In this document: piece by piece, positions 1 to 7,080 of the stretch
How positions within the stretch are numbered: position 1 is the stretch's first letter
How the letters are laid out: every line of letters begins with the position of its first letter
Assembly (NCBI GenBank): GCA_002418465.1
Contig: DIEE01000011.1
Location: 464-11,414 of the forward strand
Source of the DNA: Pseudomonas sp. UBA5782
Lineage (GTDB): Bacteria; Pseudomonadota; Gammaproteobacteria; Pseudomonadales; Pseudomonadaceae
Length of the DNA: 10,951 nucleotides
Direction of reading: 5' to 3'
The notes under the pieces: generated by a model
Databases searched by the model: none
What the model was told of the DNA's origin: nothing
The model's input: only the letters and a program-made list of their open reading frames with translations
Program-made: the position numbers and the translations under genes

Positions 1-1
1 C

Positions 2-1069
2 GCGCCGCTGCTGCTAGCCGTCGGTGCATTCTGCGTGTTCGGCCTGATGCGCCTTGAAGTGCACAACGACCTGCGCCAGTGGATCGGCGGTTCGCCGCGC
101 TTGCTGGAGAAGGCCAAGGCCGTGGCGAAGATCACCGGCGTGCAGCCCACCAGCCAGTTCTTCCTGGTGCGTGGCGACGACCAGACCCAGTTGCTCGAAC
201 GCCAGGCCGCGCTGGCCGCGCGCCTGGATCGCCTGGTAGCCGACGGCACGCTGGCCGGCTACCAGGCACTGCCGCAACTGCTCGCCACCCCGGCGCAACA
301 GCAGCGCCTGCGCCAGGCGCTGCCCGCACTGGCGCAGCATTGGCAGCCGTTGATCGACCTCGGCATACCGCGCGAGGCGCTGGACGACGAACTGCGCGAG
401 CTTCAGGCACTGCCCGAGCAGGACATCGATGCGGCACTCGCCGGCCCGTTCGGCGAGCCGTGGCGCTCGCTCTGGCTGGGCGCCAACGGCGATCAGGTCG
501 CGGCGCTGGTGAGCCTGCGCGGTCTGAGCGACGCCACTCTGCTCGCCGCCCAGGCCGAAGGACTCGAAGGCGTGCGTCTGGTCGACCGCCTGGGCGAGCT
601 GAACCGGCTGTTCGCCGCCACCCAGGTCAGCGCCACCGAGCTGAAGCTGTTGTCCTGCCTGCTGATCCTCGTACTGCTGGTGTTTCCCTTCGGCCTGAAA
701 GGCGCGCTGCGCGTGGTCCTGCTGCCACTGCTGGCGGCACTCTGCAGCCTCGCCAGCCTCGGCTGGCTGGGGCAGCCGCTGACCCTGTTCAGCCTCTTCG
801 GCCTGCTGCTGGTGACCGCCATCGGCGTGGATTACGCGATCCTGATGCGCGAGCGCATCGGCGGCTCGGCGGCCAGCCTGCTCGGCGTGCTGCTCTCGGC
901 GCTGACCACCTGGCTCTCCTTCGGCCTGCTGGCGCTGTCGAGCACTCCCGCGGTCAGCAACTTCGGCCTCGCCGTGGGCTTGGGCCTGGTCTTCGCCACG
1001 CTTTTCGCGCCCTGGGCCGGACATGCCGGCCACACCAACACATTCCGTCCCGAGGAGGTTAAAGAATGA
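2..1069 (+). CDS. MMPL-family (RND superfamily) exporter, C-terminal half, 5' partial
   Basis: The reading frame is open from base 2, so the 5' end lies outside the window; the visible part is 355 residues. It starts with a hydrophobic helix (about residues 1-18), then a soluble, probably periplasmic, domain of about 185 residues rich in Leu/Ala/Gln. A bundle of about five transmembrane helices follows, containing a G-V-D-Y-A motif (about residues 277-282) typical of the second MMPL half, with the acidic residue in a membrane helix. This fits the C-terminal half of a protein of about 770-800 aa. MMPL proteins use proton motive force to move lipids across or out of the inner membrane; in aryl polyene clusters one such protein (ApeM in the E. 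coli/Xenorhabdus scheme) is a standard member. Its TGA overlaps the next start (ATGA). I infer export of the finished aryl polyene lipid. Family confident, substrate inferred from context. Confidence 0.88.
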   Translation, partial: APLLLAVGAFCVFGLMRLEVHNDLRQWIGGSPRLLEKAKAVAKITGVQPTSQFFLVRGDDQTQLLERQAALAARLDRLVADGTLAGYQALPQLLATPAQQQRLRQALPALAQHWQPLIDLGIPREALDDELRELQALPEQDIDAALAGPFGEPWRSLWLGANGDQVAALVSLRGLSDATLLAAQAEGLEGVRLVDRLGELNRLFAATQVSATELKLLSCLLILVLLVFPFGLKGALRVVLLPLLAALCSLASLGWLGQPLTLFSLFGLLLVTAIGVDYAILMRERIGGSAASLLGVLLSALTTWLSFGLLALSSTPAVSNFGLAVGLGLVFATLFAPWAGHAGHTNTFRPEEVKE

Positions 1070-2223
1070 CCGTCCTGCTGATCTGGCTCGCCCTGCTCCT
1101 GCTGTTCGCCGGCGGCACCTGGCTGGGCGCCCGCCTCGGCCTGCTGCCGATCGTCAGCCAGTTGCTGCTGGCGATGCTCGGTTTACCGCTGCTGGTACTC
1201 GGCTGGATCGAGCCGCACGCGCAGATCGCCGCCAGCCAGCTGGTCGAACCGCACTGGCTGAAGAGCCTCTACGGGCTGAGTTTCGCCCTGCTGCTGGGCT
1301 ACATCCTCAGCGACGTGGTGGACCTGCGCCTCAGCCCGGAAAGCCTGAAGATCGCCCTGCCGAGCTTCTTCGTGCCGTTCTTCTGCGGCCTCGCCTGCGC
1401 ACTCTGGCTGTTGTCGCCGCTGCCCTGGCTGAGCGCCGTATCGATCGGCCTGCTGTTCTCGATCACCGCGATCCCGGTGCTCTATCTGTACCTGCAGGGC
1501 ATCGGCTACGACCCCGCTGCCACCCGGCGACTGATGCACTCGGCGATCCTCATGGACCTGATGTGCTGGAGCCTGTTCGCCCTGGCGCAAGGCAGCGCCA
1601 ACCCGCAGAACCTCATCTGGCCGCTGCTCGCCGCGGCACTGCCGCTGCTGCTCAAGACCCTGCGCCTGCGCCACGGGCTGGCCTATAGCCTGCCGTTCTT
1701 CGCCCTGATGCTGCTGTTCCAGCAGTTGCAGATGAACGCGCTGATCTTCGGCATCGGCTATCTGCTCTGCCTCGCATGGCTGCGCCAGCCGTTCGTTCTG
1801 CCGCTGAGCGCGACCATGCTGCGCCGGGTGCAGAACGGCTTCGCGATTCCGCTGATCCTCTCCTACGGCATCCTGCAGATCGACTTCCGCCAGGCCGTCA
1901 GCGGCTACTCCTGGTTCTATCTGGGCGCCCTGCTGGCGCTGCCGGTGCTGGCCAAGCTAGCCGGCAACTGGATCGGGCTGGGCTGGGCGCAACCGGGCCT
2001 GCCGCTGGCGTTGCGCTGGCGCGAGAGCCTGCTGCTGAACATTCGCGGCTTGACCGAGATCGTCTTCCTCAACCTGCTTTTCCAGCAGCATCTGCTCGAC
2101 TCATTGCTCTACTTCAGTCTGATGCTGATGAGCCTGTTCTCCACGCTGCTGCCGGCGCTGCTCGGCATCCGTCGCCCCTATCCCATGCCTTCATTGAAAA
2201 GGAATTCCCATGGCAACCTCTGA
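1066..2223 (+). CDS. CPA2-type cation/proton antiporter-like membrane protein
   Basis: A 385-residue integral membrane protein with about 10-11 hydrophobic helices and no soluble regulatory domain. Three stretches match the CPA2 (KefB/CHX-like) exchanger pattern: S-I-T-A-I-P-V at 132-138, followed by an Asp in the next helix (Asp164 in L-M-D-L-M-C-W); a Lys in a late helix (Lys297 in L-A-K-L-A-G-N); and N-I-R-G-L-T-E-I at 325-332 leading into the final helices. In the family, the helix-5 Asp and the late Lys take part in ion exchange. Usually two acidic residues (ND or DD) are found; here it reads M-D, so activity is not assured. The start has a strong ribosome binding site (GAGGAGG at 1052-1058, 7 nt spacing) and overlaps the exporter stop by 4 nt; the 3' end overlaps the flavoenzyme by 14 nt. 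It may support proton-driven export or pH/ion balance, but that is inference. Family assignment comes from motif recall, not a search. Confidence 0.7.
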   Translation: MTVLLIWLALLLLFAGGTWLGARLGLLPIVSQLLLAMLGLPLLVLGWIEPHAQIAASQLVEPHWLKSLYGLSFALLLGYILSDVVDLRLSPESLKIALPSFFVPFFCGLACALWLLSPLPWLSAVSIGLLFSITAIPVLYLYLQGIGYDPAATRRLMHSAILMDLMCWSLFALAQGSANPQNLIWPLLAAALPLLLKTLRLRHGLAYSLPFFALMLLFQQLQMNALIFGIGYLLCLAWLRQPFVLPLSATMLRRVQNGFAIPLILSYGILQIDFRQAVSGYSWFYLGALLALPVLAKLAGNWIGLGWAQPGLPLALRWRESLLLNIRGLTEIVFLNLLFQQHLLDSLLYFSLMLMSLFSTLLPALLGIRRPYPMPSLKRNSHGNL

Positions 2224-3460
2224 ACTGCAACAACGCCAGGTCGTGATCATCGGTGCGGGCCCTTCCGGCGCCATCGCCGGCGCATTGCTCAAGCGCCAGG
2301 GCCATGACGTGCTGATCATCGAGCGCCAGCGTTTCCCGCGTTTCTCCATCGGCGAAAGCCTGCTCTCCCACTGCCTGGACTTCGTCGAGGAAGCGGGCAT
2401 GCTCGAGACCGTCGAAGCGGCCGGGTTCCAGCGCAAGAACGGCGCTGCCTTCGCCTGGGGCGAGCAACGCACGGCGTTCGACTTTCGCGAAAAATTCACC
2501 CCCGGCAAGGACTGGACCTTCCAGGTGCAACGCGGGCATTTCGACCAGATCCTCGCTGACGAAGCCGCGCGCCAGGGTGTGGAAATCCGCTACGAAGAGG
2601 AAATCGTCGCCGCCGACTTCAACGGCGAGACGCCGAGCCTCGACGTGCGCCGCCTGGACGGCAGCAGCTACCGCGTCGAATGCACCTTCGTCCTCGACGG
2701 CAGCGGTTACGGTCGCGTCCTGCCGCGTCTTCTCGATCTCGAGGCGCCGTCCTGCCTGCCGGTCCGCCAGGCCGTGTTCACCCACATCGAAGACCGCATC
2801 GACGATGCCGGTTTCGACCGCGAGAAGATCCTCATCACCACCCACCCTGAGCTGCGCGACGTCTGGTTCTGGACCATCCCCTTCAGCAACGGCCGCTGTT
2901 CGCTGGGGGTGATCGCCGACCCGGCCTACATTGCCGAACGCCCGAGCGACCTGGATGCCTGTCTGAAGCGCTTCGTGGAGGAAACCCCGAGCCTCGCCGG
3001 CTTATTGCAAAACGCGGTCTGGGACACCCCGGCGCGCAAGATCGACGGCTACTCGGCCAACGTGAAAAGCCTGCATGGCAAAGGCTTCGCACTGCTGGGC
3101 AACGCCGCCGAGTTCCTCGACCCGGTGTTCTCCTCCGGCGTGACCATTGCGATGCGCTCGGCAAGCATGGCCGCGGGCCTGCTGCATCGTCAGCTCGAGG
3201 GTGAGCACGTGGACTGGGAAAGCGATTTCGCCAAACCGCTGAAACGCGGTGTCGACGCCTTCCGCGCCTACGTCGAGGGTTGGTACGATGGGAGCTTCCA
3301 GGACGTGATCTATTACCACGGCTCATCCGACGACATCCGCCGGATGATCTGCTCGATCCTGGCCGGCTACGCCTGGGACCAGAACAACCCGTACGTCACC
3401 GAACCCCAGCGCCGTCTGCGCGTGCTGGCCGAAATCTGCGCACCGCAAGCGCCCGCCTGA
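2210..3460 (+). CDS. Flavin-dependent halogenase-like / FAD-dependent oxidoreductase
   Basis: A 416-residue flavoprotein. The N-terminus has a Rossmann dinucleotide motif, G-A-G-P-S-G at 15-20, with an acidic end to strand 2 (I-I-E-R at 36-39) and then F-S-I-G-E-S at 45-50. A second FAD-contact motif, G-N-A-A-E-F-L-D-P-V-F-S-S-G, lies at 297-310. Between them is W-F-W-T-I-P at 219-224, an exact W-x-W-x-I-P signature of flavin-dependent halogenases, and Lys76 (R-K-N-G-A-A-F) sits where the catalytic Lys of that superfamily normally lies. Halogenases need reduced FAD from a separate reductase; none is seen here. Related members in pigment clusters are often annotated simply as NAD(P)/FAD-dependent oxidoreductases, so hydroxylation or desaturation is also possible. 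The start follows AAGGA (2198-2202) and overlaps the antiporter by 14 nt; the methyltransferase follows after 12 nt. Probably a tailoring enzyme acting on the aryl head or polyene. Confidence 0.82.
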   Translation: MATSELQQRQVVIIGAGPSGAIAGALLKRQGHDVLIIERQRFPRFSIGESLLSHCLDFVEEAGMLETVEAAGFQRKNGAAFAWGEQRTAFDFREKFTPGKDWTFQVQRGHFDQILADEAARQGVEIRYEEEIVAADFNGETPSLDVRRLDGSSYRVECTFVLDGSGYGRVLPRLLDLEAPSCLPVRQAVFTHIEDRIDDAGFDREKILITTHPELRDVWFWTIPFSNGRCSLGVIADPAYIAERPSDLDACLKRFVEETPSLAGLLQNAVWDTPARKIDGYSANVKSLHGKGFALLGNAAEFLDPVFSSGVTIAMRSASMAAGLLHRQLEGEHVDWESDFAKPLKRGVDAFRAYVEGWYDGSFQDVIYYHGSSDDIRRMICSILAGYAWDQNNPYVTEPQRRLRVLAEICAPQAPA

Positions 3461-3472
3461 CAAGAGATTGCC

Positions 3473-4201
3473 ATGACCCGCGCCGCCGCCACCTACGTCG
3501 AGGAAACCCGCTTCGGTTTCTGGTTCCTGCAGAGCCATACCTGGCAGCACCACGTTCTGCGGGTGGCGATCGACGACCTGCAGCGCCTGCTCGACGCGCC
3601 CCTGCCCAGTGAAGCCTGCCTGCTCGACGCCGGTTGCGGCCAGGGCAAGTCGTTCGGCCTGCTGCAACGGGCGTTCGCGCCGGCTCGGATCATCGGCCTC
3701 GACGCCGACCCTCACAGCCTGGAATGCGCCCGCGCGGAAGCCGGGCGTCTGAAGCTCGATGTCGAACTGATTGCCAGCGACTGCGCGCGGATCGAGTTGG
3801 CGGACGCCAGCGTGGACGTGCTTTTCTGCCATCAGACCTTCCATCATCTGGTCGAGCAGGAACGCGCCCTGGCCGAATTCTGGCGCGTGCTCAAGCCAGG
3901 CGGCTGGCTGCTGTTCGCCGAATCGACCAAGGCCTACATCGACACCTGGGTCATCCGCTGGCTGTTCCGCCATCCGATGCAGGTGCAGAAAAGCGCCGCC
4001 CAGTACCTCGACATGCTGCATGCGCAAGGCTTCGCCTTCGGCGCCGGCAATGTCTCCTACCCCTATCTCTGGTGGAGTCGCTCCAGCGACTTCGGCCTGC
4101 TCGAACGCTTCGGCCTGCAACGACCGAAAGCCTTCGGCCAGCGCGAGGAAACCCTGGTCAACGTCGCGGCGCGCAAACCGCTGGCGAGCCCGGACGCATG
4201 A
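3473..4201 (+). CDS. Class I SAM-dependent methyltransferase
   Basis: A 242-residue Rossmann-fold methyltransferase. Motif I is L-L-D-A-G-C-G-Q-G at 50-58; the acidic residue that binds the SAM ribose is in G-L-D-A-D at 75-79; the post-motif I region contains S-D-C at 102-104; D-V-L-F-C-H-Q-T-F-H-H-L at 115-126 is the motif II region; and L-K-P-G-G-W-L-L-F at 140-148 is the usual post-motif strand. The family covers O-, C- and N-methylation and the sequence does not settle which. Known aryl polyenes carry methylated aryl heads, so methylation of the aryl ring or its hydroxyl is the likely role, by inference. The ATG at 3473 lies 12 nt after the flavoenzyme stop with a modest AGAG ribosome binding site, and the TGA overlaps the start of the lipoprotein gene (ATGA). 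Confidence 0.86.
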   Translation: MTRAAATYVEETRFGFWFLQSHTWQHHVLRVAIDDLQRLLDAPLPSEACLLDAGCGQGKSFGLLQRAFAPARIIGLDADPHSLECARAEAGRLKLDVELIASDCARIELADASVDVLFCHQTFHHLVEQERALAEFWRVLKPGGWLLFAESTKAYIDTWVIRWLFRHPMQVQKSAAQYLDMLHAQGFAFGAGNVSYPYLWWSRSSDFGLLERFGLQRPKAFGQREETLVNVAARKPLASPDA

Positions 4202-4698
4202 ATGCCGCACGCCTGTGCCTGCCTTTCTGGCTGGCCCTGATCGTCCTTTCTGGTTGCGCCGCCAGGGCGCCGCTGCCGACCCGGCCGGCGCAGCTCGACC
4301 TGCCGCTGCAGCTGCACGTACAGCGCCAGGAGGATGGACAGAGCCAGGACTGGCTGCTGGTCATCCAGGGTGAAGGCGCCGCATTGCGCTGGTCACTGCT
4401 CGACCCCCTTGGAATCCCGCTGTCGCGACAACGGCTGCTCGACGGCGAGTGGCAGAACGACGGCTTGCTGCCGCCGAACGCCGAGGCCCGCGAGCTGTTT
4501 GCCGCGCTGCTGTTCGCCCTCACGCCTGCCGACCAGCTCGTCCGGCAATACCCGCAGGCACGCACGCTGGACAACCAGCGCCTGCTCGACAGCCGGCAGC
4601 CCGCTTGGCGCGTGGACTTTCGCCAGCCGTTGGATTTCGACCTGCGCGTCGGCACGCAACTGAGCTACCGGATCAACTCCCTCGAGGCCACGCTGTGA
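4198..4698 (+). CDS. DUF3261-type outer-membrane lipoprotein
   Basis: A 166-residue lipoprotein. The start at 4198 overlaps the methyltransferase stop (ATGA) and gives a short type II signal: a hydrophobic stretch at about 6-17 then the lipobox L-S-G-C with Cys20 as the lipidated residue. The residue after Cys is Ala, not Asp, which predicts sorting to the outer membrane. The mature part resembles the DUF3261 family found in aryl polyene clusters: an N-terminal beta-rich segment ending near W-S-L-L-D-P-L-G-I-P-L, a central Leu/Ala-rich helix and a C-terminal beta strand region ending R-V-G-T-Q-L-S-Y-R-I. No clear Shine-Dalgarno sequence precedes the ATG, so translation probably depends on coupling. 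Its likely job is to receive or anchor the exported aryl polyene lipid at the outer membrane with the MMPL protein; this is inferred from context, as DUF3261 has no established biochemical function that I know of. Confidence 0.8.
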   Translation: MNAARLCLPFWLALIVLSGCAARAPLPTRPAQLDLPLQLHVQRQEDGQSQDWLLVIQGEGAALRWSLLDPLGIPLSRQRLLDGEWQNDGLLPPNAEARELFAALLFALTPADQLVRQYPQARTLDNQRLLDSRQPAWRVDFRQPLDFDLRVGTQLSYRINSLEATL

Positions 4699-5906
4699 GC
4701 GCCTATCTCGACGCCCTGGGCGTGATCTGCGCCCTGGGCCAGGGCAAGCGCGCGGTGCTCGACAACCTGCTCGCCGGCAACAGCCCCGGCATGCGCGTCC
4801 AGGCCGGCTGGCTGCCCGAGCGCAGCGTTCCGGTGGGCGCGGTGGACACCGAGTTGCCGGCGATGCCGCCCGGATTCGCCGAGCGCAACACGCGCAACAA
4901 CCGCCTGCTGCTGGCCGCGGCGCTGGAGATCGAAGGCGACATCCGCCAGGCCATCGAGCGTCACGGTGCTCAGCGCATCGGCGTAGTCCTCGGCACCAGC
5001 ACCACCGGCATCCATGAAGCCAGCCAGGGCATCGCCGCGCTGCTGCACGACGGTGCATTCCCGCCCGAATACAGCTATCGCCACCAGGAACTGGCCGCGC
5101 CAGCCGCCTTCCTCGCCGACTGGTTGCAGCTGAGCGGCCCGACCTACTCTATCTCCACAGCCTGCACCTCCAGCGGCCGCGCGCTGCTCAGCGCACGCCG
5201 ATTGCTCGATCTGGGCGTGTGCGACGCGGTGCTGTGCGGCGGGGTCGACTCGCTGTGCGGCCTGACGCTGAACGGCTTCGACGCCCTGGAGGCACTGAGC
5301 GACGAAACCTGCAATCCGTTCTCGCGCCAGCGCAAGGGCATCAACATCGGCGAAGGCGCCGCGTTGTTCCTGATGACCCGCGAGCCGTCGGCGAGCGCCG
5401 CGCCCATCGCACTGCTGGGAGCCGGCGCCAGTTCCGATGCGCACCATATCTCCGCACCGGAGCCGACGGGCCGTGGCGCATTGCTGGCGATGCGCACGGC
5501 GCTGAAAAGCGCCGCCCTGGATGCCGGGCAAATTGATTACCTGAACCTGCACGGCACGGCGACCACGCAAAACGATGCGATGGAAAGCCTGGCCGTGGCC
5601 GAACTGTTCCCCGAGGGCGTCCCCTGCTCGTCGAGCAAGCCGCTGAGCGGGCACACGCTCGGCGCCGCCGGAGCCCTAGAAGCGGCGTTCTGCTGGCTGT
5701 GCCTGGGCCTGGGCAATCGCGACAGCCTTCTCCCGCCGCAGGTCTGGGACGGACTCGTCGACCCGGCCCTCCCGCGCCTGAACCTGGTTGCCCCCGGCAG
5801 CGTCGCGAGCAGGCCGCTGCGTTACCTGATGAGCAACTCCTTCGCCTTTGGCGGCAACAACGTCAGCCTGATCCTCGGCCTCGTCGAGCCGGAGGGCGGC
5901 GCATGA
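4695..5906 (+). CDS. apeO: Beta-ketoacyl-ACP synthase (ApeO-like ketosynthase)
   Basis: A 403-residue thiolase-fold ketosynthase. I chose the GTG at 4695, which overlaps the lipoprotein TGA (GTGA) with GAGG at 4684-4687, because it gives the expected N-terminus (S-A-Y-L-D-A-L-G-V-I-C-A-L-G). The longer in-frame extension back to 4449 lies inside the lipoprotein gene. The full Cys-His-His set is present: Cys157 in S-T-A-C-T-S-S, His286 in L-H-G-T-A-T-T, His320 in S-G-H-T-L-G-A-A-G-A, plus the C-terminal F-A-F-G-G-N-N loop. It should therefore condense malonyl-ACP with the growing acyl chain and is not a chain-length factor. The order KS-DH-KR-KS from here on matches apeO-P-Q-R. In the characterised aryl polyene system ApeO pairs with a chain-length factor, ApeC, which is not in this window. 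Confidence 0.87.
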   Translation: MSAYLDALGVICALGQGKRAVLDNLLAGNSPGMRVQAGWLPERSVPVGAVDTELPAMPPGFAERNTRNNRLLLAAALEIEGDIRQAIERHGAQRIGVVLGTSTTGIHEASQGIAALLHDGAFPPEYSYRHQELAAPAAFLADWLQLSGPTYSISTACTSSGRALLSARRLLDLGVCDAVLCGGVDSLCGLTLNGFDALEALSDETCNPFSRQRKGINIGEGAALFLMTREPSASAAPIALLGAGASSDAHHISAPEPTGRGALLAMRTALKSAALDAGQIDYLNLHGTATTQNDAMESLAVAELFPEGVPCSSSKPLSGHTLGAAGALEAAFCWLCLGLGNRDSLLPPQVWDGLVDPALPRLNLVAPGSVASRPLRYLMSNSFAFGGNNVSLILGLVEPEGGA

Positions 5907-6355
5907 TCGCCTGGCCCATCGCCGACCTTCTGCCGCACGCCGGCGACATGATCCTGCTCGACGGCGTCGAGCGCTTTGATGCCGAAAGCGTCGTCACCTA
6001 CCTGCAGGTACGCGCCGGTGGTCTGCTCAACGCCGCCGACGGCAGCCTGCCGGCCTGGGTCGGTATCGAGCTGATGGCACAGAGCGTCGCCGCCTTCGCC
6101 GGTTGCCAGGCGCGCCAGGCCGGGCAGCCGGTGGAGCTCGGCTTCCTTCTCGGTACGCGCAGTTTCCAGTGCAACGTCGACGCCTTCCCGGTCGACGCCC
6201 ACTTAAGCATCCGTGCACTGCGCTCGCTACAGGACGACAGCGGCATGGGCGTCTTCGAGTGCCATCTGGACGGGCCCGGCATCCACGCCGAGGCACGCCT
6301 CAACGTTTTCCGCCCGCCTGAAGTGGCGCGCTATCTACAGGAAACACCGCAATGA
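5903..6355 (+). CDS. apeP: 3-hydroxyacyl-ACP dehydratase, hotdog fold (ApeP-like)
   Basis: A 150-residue single hotdog domain, the usual length for the ApeP-type predicted 3-hydroxyacyl-ACP dehydratases. Visible hallmarks are L-L-P-H-A-G-D-M-I-L-L-D at 9-20 with His12, and W-V-G-I-E-L-M-A-Q at 52-60 with Glu56 at the start of the central hotdog helix. In the studied aryl polyene pathway ApeP forms a complex with a second hotdog protein, ApeI, to remove water after each ketoreduction and so build the conjugated double bonds; ApeI is not in this window. The ATG at 5903 overlaps the ketosynthase stop (ATGA) and has GGAGG at 5891-5895 with 7 nt spacing. The stop overlaps the reductase start (ATGA). 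Confidence 0.85.
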   Translation: MIAWPIADLLPHAGDMILLDGVERFDAESVVTYLQVRAGGLLNAADGSLPAWVGIELMAQSVAAFAGCQARQAGQPVELGFLLGTRSFQCNVDAFPVDAHLSIRALRSLQDDSGMGVFECHLDGPGIHAEARLNVFRPPEVARYLQETPQ

Positions 6356-7080
6356 CTGAAGCCATTCTCGTCACCGGCTCCAGCCGCGGCATCGGCCGCG
6401 CCACCGCCCTGCGGCTGGCGCGCGCCGGCCATGACATCGTGCTGCACTGCCGCAGCCGTCTCGACGAAGCGCAGGCGGTGCGGGAGTCCATTCGCGCCCT
6501 CGGCCGCGAAGCACGCATCCTGCAGTTCGACATCGCCGACCGCGCCGCCTGCCGCAGCGCGCTGGAGGCCGATGTCGAAGCGCACGGCGCCTATTACGGT
6601 GTGGTCTGCAACGCCGGCCTGACCCGCGACGGCGCCTTCCCCGCACTGAGCGACGATGACTGGGACCAGGTGCTGCGGACCAACCTGGACGGTTTCTACA
6701 ACGTCCTGCAGCCACTGAGCATGCCGATGATCCGCCGCCGCAAACCGGGGCGCATCGTCTGCATCACCTCGGTCTCCGGTCTGATCGGCAACCGCGGCCA
6801 GGTCAACTACAGCGCCTCCAAGGCCGGCGTCATCGGTGCGGCCAAGGCCCTGGCGATCGAACTGGGCAAGCGTCGGATCACCGTCAACTGCGTCGCGCCG
6901 GGGCTGATCGACACCGACATGCTGGATGAGAACGTACCCGTCGAGGAGCTGTTGAAGATGATTCCCGCACAACGCATGGGCACTCCGGAAGAAGTGGCCG
7001 GTGCGGTGAACTTCCTCATGTCCGAGGAAGCGGCGTACATCACCCGCCAGGTGATCTCGGTGAATGGAGGATTGTGCTGA
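6352..7080 (+). CDS. apeQ: 3-ketoacyl-ACP reductase, SDR family (FabG/ApeQ-like)
   Basis: A 242-residue classical short-chain dehydrogenase/reductase. The cofactor motif T-G-S-S-R-G-I-G is at 8-15 and C-N-A-G at 86-89. The catalytic set is complete: Asn111, Ser140, Tyr153 and Lys157 (Y-S-A-S-K), with P-G-L-I-D-T-D-M at 183-190. An Arg soon after the glycine motif and Arg34 favour NADPH. It should reduce the 3-keto group formed by the ketosynthases to a 3-hydroxyl using NADPH, before dehydration. The ATG at 6352 overlaps the dehydratase stop and has AGGA at 6339-6342. The stop shares one base with the next gene's ATG (TGATG). Confidence 0.92.
   Translation: MTEAILVTGSSRGIGRATALRLARAGHDIVLHCRSRLDEAQAVRESIRALGREARILQFDIADRAACRSALEADVEAHGAYYGVVCNAGLTRDGAFPALSDDDWDQVLRTNLDGFYNVLQPLSMPMIRRRKPGRIVCITSVSGLIGNRGQVNYSASKAGVIGAAKALAIELGKRRITVNCVAPGLIDTDMLDENVPVEELLKMIPAQRMGTPEEVAGAVNFLMSEEAAYITRQVISVNGGLC
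7066..7070 (+). promoter_or_regulatory. Ribosome binding site that selects the second ketosynthase start
   Basis: GGAGG lies 9 nt before the ATG at 7080 but only 3 nt before the in-frame GTG at 7074. Spacing therefore favours the ATG at 7080, giving a protein that begins M-A-C-K-R-V-V-V-T-G. Confidence 0.7.

Noticed and set aside
14..1033. 339-codon - strand open frame opposite the MMPL gene
   Set aside because: Gln/Ala/Glu-rich low-complexity translation typical of the reverse of a Leu/Ala-rich membrane protein gene.
4449..4694. N-terminal extension of the first ketosynthase to an ATG at 4449
   Set aside because: The added 82 residues overlap the lipoprotein gene in another frame and are Arg/Ala/Pro-rich; the GTG at 4695 gives the canonical ketosynthase start.
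4665..5654. 329-codon - strand open frame opposite the first ketosynthase
   Set aside because: Shadow of a clear ketosynthase gene with no recognisable motif or ribosome binding site context of its own.
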